Positions 13,118-25,109 of a DNA stretch of 64,000 bases are shown piece after piece (position 1 is the first letter of the stretch; the number at the start of each line of letters is the position of its first letter). The DNA comes from Lolium rigidum (Eukaryota > Streptophyta > Magnoliopsida > Poales > Poaceae): assembly GCF_022539505.1 (NCBI RefSeq), contig NC_061514.1, positions 330,753,090 to 330,817,089 on the forward strand, in the 5' to 3' direction. Below the pieces are notes generated by a model. It made no database searches and was not told the origin of the DNA. It saw nothing but the letters and a program-made list of their open reading frames with translations. The translations under genes and the position numbers were made by a program.

Positions 13118-14570
13118 CTCCGTCCCTCCAAAAACTTACTCTAGCACAACGTCACGCGGAAGTTTCCGCCATGCTGAACAAGGTATGGGGAAAACCGGAC
13201 GAGGAGGTGCGTGAACTCGCCGAGCTGGAGAGCGACTTGAAGGATTTTTTCGCCAAGCACAAGGAAGTGCGGCAGGTAATACTAGCCCCCAAGCATTGGG
13301 TGATATAGTTCCGTGTAACGTGTATTATCCGATGCTTTCCCAGAATCTACTTTAGACGGAAATTTAAAATTTTTATATCTCAAACTGAATTCCTCGCTAG
13401 CCCCCAAGATTTTAAATATCCGGCTAACTCCCTGCTGCTTCATAGACCACACGGAAATTGCACGAAGATCTGCGCATTCATGTGCTAGAGCAGATCACGG
13501 AGATCGAGGGACTGCGCCAGAACGCGGAAAACAGCCAAAAGGCTATCCAGCTGCTTGAGACCCGCCTTAAAGGTATGAGATCCGGGTCTTTCACTTTTTG
13601 TGTTGTCATAGTTCAAGGTGCATAATATGTGCAACTTTTCTGCCTTCAGAAGAATCTGCCAAGCACTCCTCGTTTGATGAACTTTCCGCCAAAGTCAAGG
13701 TGCTTGAGGCGGAGAACGAGTCCCTCAAAACCTTCATTCATGAATCCACTAAAAAGGAATCTGAGGCGAGGAAAAAACTCTCCGAGAAGCATGCCAGCGA
13801 CCTGGCGGAACTGAATGACAAACTGGAGAAAAGCCAGGGCCGCGTGATTTCCATAGTATCCAAGAACAGAGTTCTGAGGAGGAGGCGGAGGCTATTGACA
13901 AACTTATCTTCCGTAAGCATTTTTCCGTATCGTCGCTCCGACTAACTTGTATGATTCCTTCCTAACGGAACTGAATCTCTTTCTTCCACAGCAAGCCTTG
14001 GCTTTGAATGGTCCAAAGAGTCGAACCTTACGAGGACGGAGGCATACGATGAAGCGCGGATATCAATTGACGCGTTATTTGAAGCCTGTCGCGGAATCGC
14101 CACGGCTCTGTCTTTGAAGAAGGCCAAAACCACAGTCATCGATACGATGACCAAACTTATGAAGCTGGTGCCGGATTTCATCAAGGACTGGCAAGAATCT
14201 TCAAGCACGCGGAGTCGCCTCCCCGGTCTTGGCCACCTGCAAGGCTCACTTCCCCTCGCTCAACCTCGGCGACTATTGCACGCGGAGCCCCCAAGGGTTC
14301 CGACATGGGCGCCTCCTCGCGGAAACCGAAGGATATGAACAGCTGTTTGTCAGGCGAGTGGATCACTCGTTCTGGTATAACAAACATGATCTGCCCGAAG
14401 GCTTTTCCGATGCTGAGGAAGAAGCAGGTGAGCCGGAGTTTTACGGGGAAGGATCCGGATCAAGCGGGGAGCATTCCGGAGAAAACTCTGGTGACGACTC
14501 CAAAGCCGGATCTGGTGACAGCGACGACGGCTCCTCCTACCAGCAGTCAGAAGAAGAAGACTCCGAGTAG

Positions 14571-15153
14571 AGTTCCTGCTTTAAACAATGAAACAAGTTG
14601 CATCATTTTGGCCCCAGAGTGGGTTTGTAATAAGACTTATATTCTTAAGTAGCTAGGAACGAAACGATTATGCATGGGGCGGAAACACTTATCCTGCTAT
14701 CCGTTAATGTTATGTGCATGTTTCGTTTTATGTCGGAAAGCAAGTGCTGACTTCATTGTTTTCCGGCTTGCCCGCTTGACCTTCCGCGAGCCGGAAGACC
14801 TTAGCCGGAAACGCTCGCCAGCGGCGACGAAGCCCAATGGCAATCCGTCAATAACCGCGGAAACAAGCCCCTGGGCATCGGTGCCGGAAATCGCTACTAG
14901 GAATCCACGAGTTCGCAACAGACAACAACTTAATCAGAAAACTTAAGCTTACGTCCTGAAGGACGATTTTTGAAAATCACAACTTTTGTACACGCCTAGG
15001 CGGAAAGATCCAGCTCTGCGGTTTTAGTCGGAAAACATACACGATCTAAAAATGAACAAGTAAAGGAGGTAAAAGACTCAAAGAGTGAACCATAAGCTTT
15101 ATTTCATTGATCATGTATAACTATTACAGAGTTTGTAACTCGGAAAGAATATG
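14571..15153. other. Convergent non-coding spacer inside the Tat element
   Basis: Region between the stop of the antisense gene and the stop of integrase, which point at each other. It probably holds the 3' ends of both transcripts. It carries an inverted pair TTCCGGCT (14761-14768) and AGCCGGAA (14789-14796), with another AGCCGGAA at 14813-14820. No gene is visible. Confidence 0.55.
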
Positions 15154-16449
15154 CTAAGTGTAGAAAGGACGTAGCTGTGCGATATTCCAAGGGCGATCTG
15201 TTTCATCGTAGATGTCATCCGGATCCTCACGCTTGCGTTTCCGGCGCCGGCTAGCAGGTCTATCCCTCGGCTCGCGGAAATCAACAAGGTAGTATGACCC
15301 GTTATGAAGCACTTTGCTAACGACGAAGGGTCCTTCCCATGGAGATTGCAACTTATGGTCTTTCACTTGTCGAAGGCGGAGGACCAGGTCTCCTGCCATG
15401 AAGGAGCGATTCCGTACTCGACGACTGTGATAACGTCGGAGCTTTTGCTGGTAGATGGCGGAGCGCTGGTCAGCTAGATTCCGAGCTTCTTCGATCAGGT
15501 CCACAGATAGCTGTCTGGCCTCGTCAGCTGTTTCTTCATTATAGGCGGAAACTCGCGGTGAATCGTGGATGATGTCGGAGGGAATCACGGCTTCGGATCC
15601 GTATACCAGGAAGAAAGGGGTAAACCCCGTTGACCTGTTAGGGGTAGTTCGCAAACTCCACAAGACAGCGTCTAGTTCGTCGGCCCAAGCTCCGGCTGCT
15701 CGTCGCAGCGGTTCTTCAAGGCGTGGCTTGATTCCTGATAATATTAGACCGTTAGCTCTTTCAACTTGACCATTGGATTGTGGGTGAGCCACAGATGCAA
15801 GGTCCACTCGAATCCCCATTGTCTCACAATAATCCTTTAATTCTCCCTGAGCGAAGTTTGTGCCATTATCTGTGATTATGCTGTGTGGGATGCCGAATCT
15901 CATCACGAGGCTGCAGACAAATTTTAGTGCCGTAGCACCGTCGGCTTTTCTCACTGGCTTTGCCTCGATCCACTTGCTGAACTTGTCAACAGCGACCAAT
16001 AAGTATTCAAAACCGCCAGGAGATGATCTTTTTAACTTACCAACCATATCGAGCCCCCAGACCGCAAATGGCCAGGTGATAGGTATGGTCTTCAGCTCTT
16101 GGGCTGGAGCGTTTGGTTGAGTAGCATAGTACTGACAACCTCGGCAGGTCTTGACTATCTTTTCAGCATCTTCTTTAGCTGTGAGCCAATAAAAGCCTAG
16201 CCGAAAAGCTTTTGCAACAAGTGACCTGGGAGCGGCATGGTGCCCGCAGTCCCCTGCGTGGATCTCTCTGAGGATTTCAATGCCATCTTGATTGGAGACG
16301 CATTTGAGAAATACCCCTGTTGCGCTTCGTTTGTAGAGCTGTCCATCAACAATTGTGTAGGATCGTGCTCGTCTGATGATCTGGCGCGCGAGTACCTCGT
16401 CCTCCGGCAACTTCGATCGATGAGGTAGTCCAGGAAAGGCCGTGTCCAA
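15154..16449 (-). pseudogene. Tat element integrase
   Basis: A 431-codon open frame with an N-terminal zinc region (GDCGHH, then CRGCQYY), the DDE core (WGLDMVG, IITDNGTNF, NGQVERANG), and a C-terminal domain ending RPFYT. This is a Ty3/gypsy integrase that inserts cDNA into the host genome. The frame is open from zinc finger to stop, so this domain is the best preserved in the element. It is only the C-terminal part of a pol that is broken upstream, hence the pseudogene label. Confidence 0.85.
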
Positions 16450-16543
16450 GCCGGAATGGTAGCCAATACCTCTCTAGCCGGAGACACTCGCCACTTCGGG
16501 TTTTCCGGGTTAGCGCCCTTCACCGAGGGTATCCGGAGATGCT

Positions 16544-16996
16544 CTAGGAAAATTCCAGGCGGAATTGGCTTTCTGCCGGATCCGAGCTTGGATAGCATGT
16601 CCGCCGCCGTGTTATCGTCTCTCCCGGCGTACTTGACTTCGTATCCGAGGAAGCACTTGGCGAGCTCATCAACTTCGTCTCGTAGGCTGCCATGACGGAA
16701 TTTCTGGCGTTCCAGGTTCCGGCTACTTGTTGTGCCACCAAGTCGGAATCTCCACAGCATATGATGTGCTTGATCCCAATTTCCTCAGCGATGCGCAGAC
16801 CGTGTAATAGAGCCTCGTATTCCGCCATGTTATTTGTAGCTTCGAAGTGGATCTGCAGAACATACTGCAGTTCTTCTCCGGTAGGGGACTTCAGGGTGAC
16901 TCCGGCTCCTGAGCCTTGATGCTGCTTGGATCCATCGAAGTGCATAACCCATGTTTCTGGTTCCGGCTCCGGACTTGCATCCGGAGCTTCGTCCAA
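16544..16996 (-). pseudogene. Second (archaeal-type) RNase H domain of Tat pol
   Basis: Contains MHFDGSKQ, then NNMAEYEALLHGL and GDSDLVAQQV, the D-E-D pattern of RNase H. It follows the normal RNase H and precedes integrase. A duplicated RNase H in this position marks the Tat lineage. The frame shifts between this segment and the integrase ORF near 16550. Confidence 0.8.
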
Positions 16997-18352
16997 TCCG
17001 CAACGAAATCTGCCAAGACTTGGGATTTGACCGCAGTCCTTGGCTTGTAAGCGATGTCGAAGGCGGATAATTCAATGCCCCATTTAGCTGTCCGTCCTGT
17101 TGCGTCAGCGTTGTTGAGAATTGTTGACAGCGGAGCCTTGCTCACAACTGTTACTGGGTGCTCTTGGAAGTAGTGTCTCAGCTTCCGGCTGCCTAGGAAA
17201 ACTCCATAAGCTAGCTTCTGAAAGTGAGGGTATCTTTGCTTTGACTCCGTCAGCACCTCGCTTATGTAGTAGACAGGTCTTTGGACGTCGTATTCATGAC
17301 CTTCTTCCTTTCGCTCCACCACGATGACGAGGCTGATGACTTTGTTGGTAGCTGCCAGATAAAGGAGCATTGGCTCTGACTCTGCTGGGGCTGCCAAGAT
17401 AGGTGGGGAGGTAAGTATTTCCTTCAACCCTCGAAGAGCTGCGTCAGCTGCGTCGTCCCAGACAAATTTGTCTGTTTTCTTCAACAACTTGTACGGAGGT
17501 AGCGCCTTCTCGCCAAGACGGCTAACAAACCTACTGATTGCTGCGACACAACCAGTTAGTCGTTGCACATCTTTGAGACAAGTTGGCCGTTTGATACACA
17601 GGATTGCCTTGATCTTTTCCGGGTTAACCTCAATGCCTCCGTGAGAGACTATGAAGCCAAGGAGTTTTCCGGCTGGCACGCCAAAGCCGCACTTCAGCGG
17701 ATTCAACATCATCTTGTACCGACGGAGATTCTCAAAGGTTTCGTGAGGTCGCCGATCAAGTCGGATCCTTTCCGGGTCATGACCGCGATGTCGTCGACGT
17801 AGGCGTGCACGTTCCGGCCAATTTGGTCCTTCGAGCATCGCTGCATCGTACGTTGGTAGGTGGCACCTGCGTTTTTCAAACCAAAAGGCATAGTAACATA
17901 GCAGTAAGTACCAAACGGGGTAATGAATGAAGTCGCCTTTTGGTCGGATTCCTTCATCCGGATCCGATGGTACCCGGAATACGCATCAAGAAAACACGAA
18001 GTTCCGCCCCCGCCGTCGAATCAATGACTTGGTCAATGCGCGGCAAGGGGAACGGATCCTTCGGGCAATGCTTGTTCAAGCCAGAGTAATCGATGCACAT
18101 TCTTAGTATTTCAGTATTCTTTTTGGGTACAAGGACGGGATTCGCGACCCAATCGATGTGGATAACTTCTATTACAAAATCTGCTTCTAGTAACTTTGCT
18201 AATTCCATTCCTATGGCGCGGCGCTTCTTATCTCCAAAGCGTCGCATAGCTTGCTTCACCGGTTTAGCCCCCGGATTTATGTTGAGGTAGTGCTCGGCGA
18301 GTTCCCTAGGTACTCCGGACATGTCAGAAGGTTGCCATGCGAAGATATCCAT
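16891..18352 (-). pseudogene. Tat reverse transcriptase and first RNase H (frameshifted)
   Basis: Three overlapping frames give one RT: 18352-17954 (LVPKKN, CIDYSGLNKHCPKDPFPLPRID), 17957-17709 (MPFGLKNAGATYQR and the catalytic YVDD as YVDDIAVM), and 17838-16891 (thumb and connection, then RNase H with YISEVLTESKQRYP). At least two frameshifts, near 17955 and 17830, interrupt it. The role is cDNA synthesis from the element RNA; this copy should not make active enzyme. Confidence 0.85.
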
Positions 18353-18552
18353 GTTAGCGCGGAGGAAATCGACGAGCGCGTCTTCCTATTTGGGGTCCAT
18401 GTTGGCTCCGACCGAGACTTGCTTGCTAGGGTCATCTTCCTTGAAGTTGACTTTCTTGGTCTCTATCGCGGCCCTGAAAGAGTTTTTCTGTTCGGAGATC
18501 TGCTTCTTGGTGGTTTGCATCTCAGTCGGATCCACCGCGGCTCTGTAGCCTT

Positions 18553-19257
18553 TCAGCTCTTCTCCGGATATGACAGACTCGCGAAGGCGGCTTCGCCCAA
18601 CTCGCACTCGTGAGCCTTTTTGTAGTCTCCGGTTATGGTGATCATACCATTAGGACCCGGAATCTTGAGCTTGTTGTAGATATAGCACGCTCTTGCGTGG
18701 AACTTGTGGTAGGTGGGCCTGCCGAAGATGACGTGGTAGGAGCTCTTGAAAGGCACAACTTCAAACGTGATCTTTTCTTCGCGGAAATTATGAACATCGC
18801 CGAAAGCAACGGGAAGTGTGATGCTGCCGAGGGAGTTCGCCTTCTTACCCGGAACCACGCCGTGAAACTCAGTGGTGCTGTGTTTGAGCTGTTCCCTGGT
18901 GAGGTTCATCCGCTCCAGAGTCTCCAGGTACATGATGTTCAAGCTGGCTCCGCCATCCATGAGGCACTTGGAGAAGTCATACCCGTCTATGCGGGGACTC
19001 ACAACCAAGGCGTAGTATTCTTTTGGCACAATGGCGGGATGATCCTCCCCGTCAAATGTGCATGGAACTTCCGACCACCCGACATACTGCGGCACGGCCG
19101 GAACCGTGGCATTCGGGATCCGGGTAGCTGATTTTGTAGCGCGGATCGTGGGGGTTCCGAGGAAGGTGTGGTAAGCCCCCACGCTCTTTTTCTCGAAGGG
19201 GTTGGATTTACTCGCGGATCCGGCTTTGGGATCCGGCGAGTTATCATCCTCGTCCAT
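18553..19257 (-). pseudogene. Tat aspartic protease region
   Basis: Contains CLMDGGASLNIMY, the retropepsin-like active site in its plant Gypsy form (DGGAS), followed by VVPFKSSYHVIFGRP. It cleaves the polyprotein in intact elements. The frame differs from the gag frame (which runs to 18999) and from the RT frame, so gag, PR and RT are separated by frame changes. Confidence 0.8.
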
Positions 19258-22200
19258 CGCCTCGGAGCTGTCCTCCTCCTTGTCCTTGTTCTTGCCCTTG
19301 CCCCCTTTGCCGCGTGGGCGGTGCTTCCGGCTCGCTTGTATCCCGCCTCCGGGTCGTTCTTTAGGTCATTGACCCACTTGCGGTTGCGGTTGGTGTGTGT
19401 GGACTTCCCCGTAGCCGGATCCAAGTGGGCCAGGCAGGGCATGTCTCTGTACTCTTCGTAGGTTTGCGGGGCGCGGGATCCGCCAGCGGTGACCTCAGTG
19501 CCATGCTGCTGACCCCTGCCGGCTCCGCCTCCGCGGCCGCGTCCTCTTCCGCCTCCTGAACCTCCGCGTTGGAACGCCATGGCGACCATGTCGGATCCGC
19601 CACTCTTCTGGTCATCAGGGTTTTTGCGTTTGTGGCCGCTGTTGTTACCGTTATCACGGTTCTTCTTTTGTTGGTGCAGGGGAATTGCTGTAGCTGCGAT
19701 ATCACCGCCTGCGTCGTCATCGGCGGCAGTGTGGTCACTGGCAATGGAGATCATCTCGTCCAAAGTTAGTTTGTTGGCGTTGGCCAAACATGTAAGCTTA
19801 TGCCTCAGCAATCCTCCTCTCTGTAGTCCACCAATGAAGGCGTACATGGCAGTGGTGTGGTCGACGTTTTCGCACTCGTTCCTGCATGCCAACCATCGTG
19901 TGAGGAAGTTTCTTGAGGATTCTCCCTTCTTCTGGATACAAGCTTGTAAGTCGCTTGCCGTGGCAGGTCTTTTGTAGGTGCCTCTGAAGTGTTTTTCAAA
20001 AGCGGTCTTCAGGTCGAACCAGCAAAAGATGGAGTTTTTCTCGAGGTCGCTGAGCCAGATCCGGGCTGGTCCTACAAGGTACAACTGGAGCATGCGGCAG
20101 GCGATATTAGGGGTTCCTCCGGCAAAGGTTACTGCATTATAGTAATCCTCAATCCAGGTATCCGGCCTTTCGGTGCCATCATAATGCTTCAGATTTCCGG
20201 GTAGCTTGAGGGAGCTCCTTGGCTTTGGTTCCTCTCGAATCATCCTGCCAAAGCACTTTGGTCCGATGTAGTCGGTTCTGTATTCGTTGAGGCGTTCCCG
20301 CGCGTCGCGCGAGCCATGACGGGGGGCCGTGAGCGAGAGCGAGATCTCGGCCACCGCCTCCGCCTCCACCTCCGCCGCCACCGCTAGGTGGTGGTGAGGG
20401 AGACCTGCGAGGGGGCCGATCCGACCTCCCGCTTCCGCCCGCGATTCCCCCCCGCCCTCCCGGTGCCGGCTCCGGCTCCCGTGGCTGCCTTCGCCGTGAC
20501 GCTGGCTGCCCCGGTCGTTCCGGCTCCGGCGGGGCTCCGGTCGCGCTCCTCATTCCGGCTCCTCCTAGGCTCGGGCTCACGATCGTTGTTCTGATTCCGG
20601 CGAGGTTCCGGCGTGCGCTCCCCGTTCCGGTTTCCGGAGGGCATCACGATGTCGCGGATAACAATTCCACCATGCCCTTGAGGCCTGGTGTTTCCGGCTG
20701 GACTACGGCGACGAGGGGGACGCGGGTAACCATTAGGCGGAGGAGAGGCGTTGCGGTACTTGTCTCGTCCGAGTACATTGCGTCCTTTCCCTTTCTCGGA
20801 TCCGACGGTGGCGTCTTTGATGGTACGGGGATCGGATTTGGGTGTTCCCCGGCTTTCCTTCCGCGTTCCGAGGATCCGGTTCGCGACTCGTCATCTCGAT
20901 GGCGATTGTTGTGGGCGTCCTTCCGCGCGGTGGAGACGCAATGCTCCGGGTTAGATTCCAACTTGCGCGAAGTATCTGCCTTGCTCTGCTGTTTAACCGC
21001 TGAAGCGACGAGCGTGCGCAAGTAGTTGATGTCAACCTCCTCGTCACTTTTCTTCAGAATTTCTGCAGCTTTCGCCAAATTGTCCTTTGGGGTGGCGAGC
21101 GGCTGCTGTTCGGCGAGGGTTGCGAAGTTGATCCTGCGGGGAGGGATTGCTTCTCCGACGATTCTATCGGCCTCCGCCTCGTGCGTAGGTCATTTTCACC
21201 TCCCACTCCTTTCTCATACTCTTGACTTGCTCGAGCGTTGCGGTGACTTCGCGATCCTGTCTTTCAAAGCGATCCATGATCGGTGCAGCTTCTTCCCTCT
21301 CATCCAATATAGCGAGTACGCGGTGTTAGCAAACTTTTTGGCTGTGGCCAGCATCTCCTTTCTAGTGGCCTCTAAAGCCTCCGGATCTGCGGCATCGCCA
21401 GGGGTTATTGGCTTGTTGAGGACGTCTGACTTTGCGACCAAATCCATGCGTGCTTGTGCAACTATCTCTTCAGGCGACAGGAGGTCCTCCGAGGAAGAAT
21501 CCCTACGGGGCCGCTCCCGTGACATCGGAGATCCCTGGTGGGATGGCTGGGGGTCGGATTGAGTGCCTGCCTCTTCTGATCCGTTTTCTCCGAGTGCCGC
21601 TACAGTTGCAAGTACCTGCTTTGGCTAGACGGAATCGACTTCGAGTCGTTCACCGTATCCGAGTTCCGTCACCTTGCGATCAAACTCTGCAGGTGTCCAT
21701 GGACTCGGGTGTCTCCGGAGATTGGGCTTAGATTTCCCAAAATCGACTCTTCAACCGGAGTTTCGCTTTCTCCGACGGCCTCTTGCTGATCCGGAGCAGC
21801 GTTGTTTTCCGGGGCCTCGACCTGCTCGGGACCAGCTCCGACTTCGTGAGGGGCGGTTCCGGCGGTATGGGCCAAGAAGTGTACGAAGTGACACCTTTGC
21901 TTCTCTAACACCTGGGAGACCCAGGCGGATCTGCATTGGTCTTCCACCGTTACTTCCTGCTCAGGGGCGGATTGGGTGGGTTTTGATTTTTTCAGATCTA
22001 AGGCGGAATCTTCGCTAGGAAGTTCCTGCGTCTCAGATCGGATCTTCGCGACTGCGTCCAGCTCGGCGGCGGTCGCGTCAGCGTTACTTACCAGTGGGTT
22101 TCCGTCGGAATCGACGGTTTCCCCGATGAAGATGTGTATGCCGCCAACTGGGACGATGGAGAGCTTGACGGGGTCGGTTTTAGCCGGAATCCAACATTCA

Positions 22201-22274
22201 TCCGGAGGGACGATCGGCAGATTTCCGGCGTAAAGGACACGCCCCACGGCGATGGTGTCGTCGTAGCTTCCCAT
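18999..22274 (-). pseudogene. Tat element gag (several frames)
   Basis: The start is probably ATG at 22274 (MGSYDDTIAVGRVLYAGNLP), 60 bp inside the 5' LTR. Further gag segments occupy 21525-21214, 21078-20644 and 20580-20179 in changing frames. The best preserved part is 20381-18999, a classic retrotransposon gag capsid region (YLVGPARIWLSDLE, FLTRW, FIGGLQRG) followed by a basic Gly/Arg tract (RGRGRGGGAGRGQQ). It forms virus-like particles in active elements. Several frameshifts make this copy defective. Confidence 0.75.
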
Positions 22275-22332
22275 GGCGGAACCCTCCCGGTTCCGGCCTC
22301 CGGACGCCGCAGGCCCCACGGTGGGCGCCAAC

Positions 22333-22892
22333 CGTCGTTGCCTAATCGACGGTACCTCGGAGGAGGGATCCTCACGAGGGGGAGAAGAAGTAGGGGCCAT
22401 AGGGCGGAGTGCACACGGGACGGTGGTACGCGAGTTACCCGGCTTCGGAACACCCGCACGATGACGGGGCCTACCGCTGCTTGTCTGGAATTATCTGGGC
22501 GCTTTCGCGTTATTACAATGAGTTGTGGTTGTGCCTCTAGGGCTCCCGGGATCCGGCTTATAAAGGCGCACGGATCTAGGGTTTACATGGAGAGTCCTAG
22601 CCGGATTACAGATAGCCTAACTACGGTACAATATCTTGCCGTGCACGTCACGGATCCGCCTTCCATATACGTCGTACTGGATCCGGGTTCCTCATGGGCC
22701 TTCATGGATCCGGGTTACTCCTAATGTCGGTACGGATCCGGCTTACTGATCCTGGGGCTGGACTTCTTCCTTCATGATCAACAGCAACTGGGCCGCCCGA
22801 TGGGCCACATGCCTCATCACCATCTGTGGGCCACCCGGGCTTGCCGGATCTAGGCACTGTCGATGGTACACCCTTGAAGTATACCCACAACA
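22333..22892 (-). repeat. 5' LTR of the Tat element (right)
   Basis: 560 bp partner of the left LTR, followed by target duplication GCAGT. In this copy the inner terminal base differs: the LTR begins CGTCG on the plus strand where the outer copy begins TGTCG. The gag start lies 60 bp inside the element. Confidence 0.92.
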
Positions 22893-23541
22893 GCAGTAGG
22901 AAAGATTATTGTTTCTCTGAATTGTATATTTTTTCAATATTTTTTTCAATATTTTTTCCTTGCATATGCACAGCAAAATACAGTACTCTGAATTAAAAAC
23001 AGCAATACACGCATGCCGAACTACAATAGCACATGGAAACATGTATCATTAAAAATTCAAAAGCATAGTTGAGTCCAAAATCCTAGGTAAAAATTATTGT
23101 AAAACCATGAAATTAAAGATCATATTGAGAGTAGCTTAAAAACAGTAAAATTAGTGTAAATTGCAACAAAGTAAAATGTTGTTGCCAATTATTTATATAT
23201 ACATTTTGAAAGCAGTAAGCATCAAGTGGGTTGTTCCTTAGTTTTATTTATTTTGACGGAATCACTCTCTTGATTTAAGGTTCCTTCACCTAAATAACAA
23301 CGAATAAGAATGTGGTTTTTCGTCATTTATGTCATGAGGCTGCATAGTTCCTAATTTTGTGGGTAAACAAAACATACCCATCTAGGAACCCAACAATAAT
23401 TAGAAAAATACGAAACAAACAAAATGGTGAAACCGGATAATTAATCGGATGCTCCTATCGAGAGTAGTTGCTTCTTGGCTGCCCTGCCGGATCGTGTTTG
23501 TGGGTGGACGATAGTGGTGTTTGTCAAGGTGTAGTCTAGCC

Positions 23542-23697
23542 CAGGGACGAAGCTAGGAAAACAATCTAATGGGTCCGCCTTTGTAGCATTGGTATCATCT
23601 TTGCTGATAATCAATGTTTAGTGATAAAATAGTGAAGAATTTTCATAATCCATTGGTGTCATCTGCCACCATTACCATACAGGCAGCTTCGTCCCTG
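23542..23697. mobile_element. hAT-type MITE, 156 bp
   Basis: Terminal inverted repeats CAGGGACGAAGCT at both ends, flanked by a perfect 8 bp target duplication GTCTAGCC (23534-23541 and 23698-23705). CAGGG ends with 8 bp duplications are typical of hAT elements. There is no coding capacity. Confidence 0.85.
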
Positions 23698-24381
23698 GTC
23701 TAGCCCGTTTTGATTCTCATATAGTTCTGTTGTGTGCTTCCTATATGACATCTCAAGTGAGCTTCTCTATCAGCCAACACCCTTCCTGCTAGGGCGAGGA
23801 TATGGGGCCCTCTTTGGTGGTGGAGATGAATGGGGCCTCGTCGAAGTCAAGCTTACTAATGTAGACGAGGGCTTGGTCTTTCAGCTGGGGTCCTTCTATC
23901 ACATCAAGACTATGCATCCACCTTACTTTGGTCAACAGTTGAATCGGCTACCAAGGGCTTCGCCAATTCCAAGTTGTGATTTATTTTATAATTATGTTCA
24001 CTTGTTTTTTCAACACACGTGTATTGTTCTCCTCATCACTTCGCATCTCATTCGACAACATTGGGCTTTATTAATTTAAGCCGGGCTTAATGCCTTCTTT
24101 CTAGAGATTGTTTTAGACTTAACTGAAATATCGTACCAAATACATTGTACTTTGCCAGCAATACAACACTCTTATTACAAAATGCAATAGACAAAACCCC
24201 AAAATATGCAATGGACCCACATGAAAACACCGTGAACCTAGTCTGAAAACGTGGATGTTCAAATTTATTTTTAAATAACTACAATAGAAAGTAGTGTAAA
24301 CTACAATAACGCACAATGTTGTTAAAAATATCCAATCAGAGACCTTCATGAATCTCGTAAAAAAAACGCAATTAGGAGACC

Positions 24382-24586
24382 GGATTCCCATTTGGACATC
24401 TTGTTTGAGAGTGGCGACTTAACAATTTGACGCTCCCGTTGAGAGTCCGACTTTCTGAAGTTCCAAAATCGACTTTACAAGGACCAAGGTCTTTCCACAA
24501 GGGGAAAAAAAAGAGGCCAGCGTCTATTTTGAAAGATTTTGAACTTAATAGATCGTAGTAGTCAAAGGTGTCCAAATGGGAATGCC
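24382..24586. repeat. Possible small inverted-repeat element
   Basis: ATTCCCATTTGGACA at about 24384-24398 is perfectly inverted as TGTCCAAATGGGAAT at about 24569-24583. The spacing is about 170 bp. No clear target duplication was found, so it may be an old MITE or a hairpin-forming repeat. Confidence 0.5.
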
Positions 24587-25100
24587 CGTTCCAAATTATA
24601 AGACGTTTTGGTAGATGAATTTAGCCTACCAATATCTCTTTTTTTTTTCGACACAACCTACCAATACCTCTTGTAATTTGAACGGAAGAAAGAAATAGAA
24701 CGCAGAAGAAGAAAAAAACTCAAAGTCCACATGTTAGAAGAGGAAAACAGAACACCACAATCAAGTGTCTTCTGTTTCTGACTATTTCCCCGTTCCCATC
24801 CTCGACACCTCGTGAGATCGTCTTTTTCTAGGGACCTTGTGAGACCATCCGAGTGCATCCATCAGGCTCGATCAGCACTGAGCCACTGACTCGGTTGTTG
24901 CCGTTTGTGGTCGTTATCCTTATCCAGCAGGACGGAAGTTGCAGAGCATCAAGACGGAGTAGTAAAACCAACAAAACGGACACAAAACCGGGGCAACCTC
25001 CTGCCGTCTCTTCCCGCCACCAGTATTCAGTAGTATCGACTCCTACGCCGCAAACCCCCTCCGGTTTCGCCCGGCGCGCTCTCCCATACGCTGATACGCG

Positions 25101-25109
25101 ATATAAGTA
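25101..25109 (+). promoter_or_regulatory. Probable TATA box of USP gene 2
   Basis: ATATAAGTA lies about 115 bp upstream of the USP ATG, with a CA-rich leader after it. No other TATA-like motif is as well placed. Confidence 0.5.

Larger units (their letters stand above)
2665..14570 (+). pseudogene. Antisense gene (aORF) of the Tat element, split by a Copia insertion
   Basis: A plus-strand gene opposite to gag-pol, related to the 'putative gypsy-type transposon' family (Pfam Transposase_28). Recognisable exons: 2665-3232 (proline/serine-rich start, probably from ATG 2713, then a globular region with LVERGFSFP), 3233-3798 after a one-base frameshift (LRPGRVYPP, then WFTKRIQPL), about 3871-4151 (basic, AKRAREVP), about 4217-4545, continuing 13123-13275 after the Copia insertion (QKLTLAQRHAEVSAML), about 13446-13571, 13650-13911 (coiled coil rich in E/K), and 13992-14570 (SLGFEWSKESN, ending in an acidic Ser/Glu tail and TAG). 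Intron borders are estimates from GT/AG. Function is unknown: no catalytic motif was seen, and the coiled coil and acidic tail suggest a structural or nuclear role. The frameshift and the 8.6 kb insertion disable it. Confidence 0.75.
1402..22892 (-). mobile_element. Complete Ty3/gypsy Tat-lineage LTR retrotransposon (with nested Copia)
   Basis: Two directly repeated LTRs (1402-1960 and 22333-22892) are flanked by a perfect 5 bp target duplication GCAGT (1397-1401 and 22893-22897), so this is one complete insertion. Gag-pol reads on the minus strand, so the right LTR is the 5' LTR. Next to it lies a primer binding site starting TGGCGCC (about 22330 down to 22312). The 3' side has a purine-rich tract (CTCTGGGGGCTAC on the minus strand) next to the left LTR. 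Pol order is protease, RT, RNase H, a second (archaeal-type) RNase H, integrase. The double RNase H and the antisense gene between integrase and 3' LTR are typical of the Tat/Retand lineage (Grande, RIRE2). Without the nested Copia it is about 12.9 kb. Gag and pol carry several frame breaks, so this copy is probably not autonomous. Confidence 0.92.

Noticed and set aside
19168..22464. Numerous plus-strand ORFs of 60-196 codons opposite Tat gag
   Set aside because: Shadows of the minus-strand gag region in GC-rich DNA; no domain, and no frame longer or better supported than gag itself.
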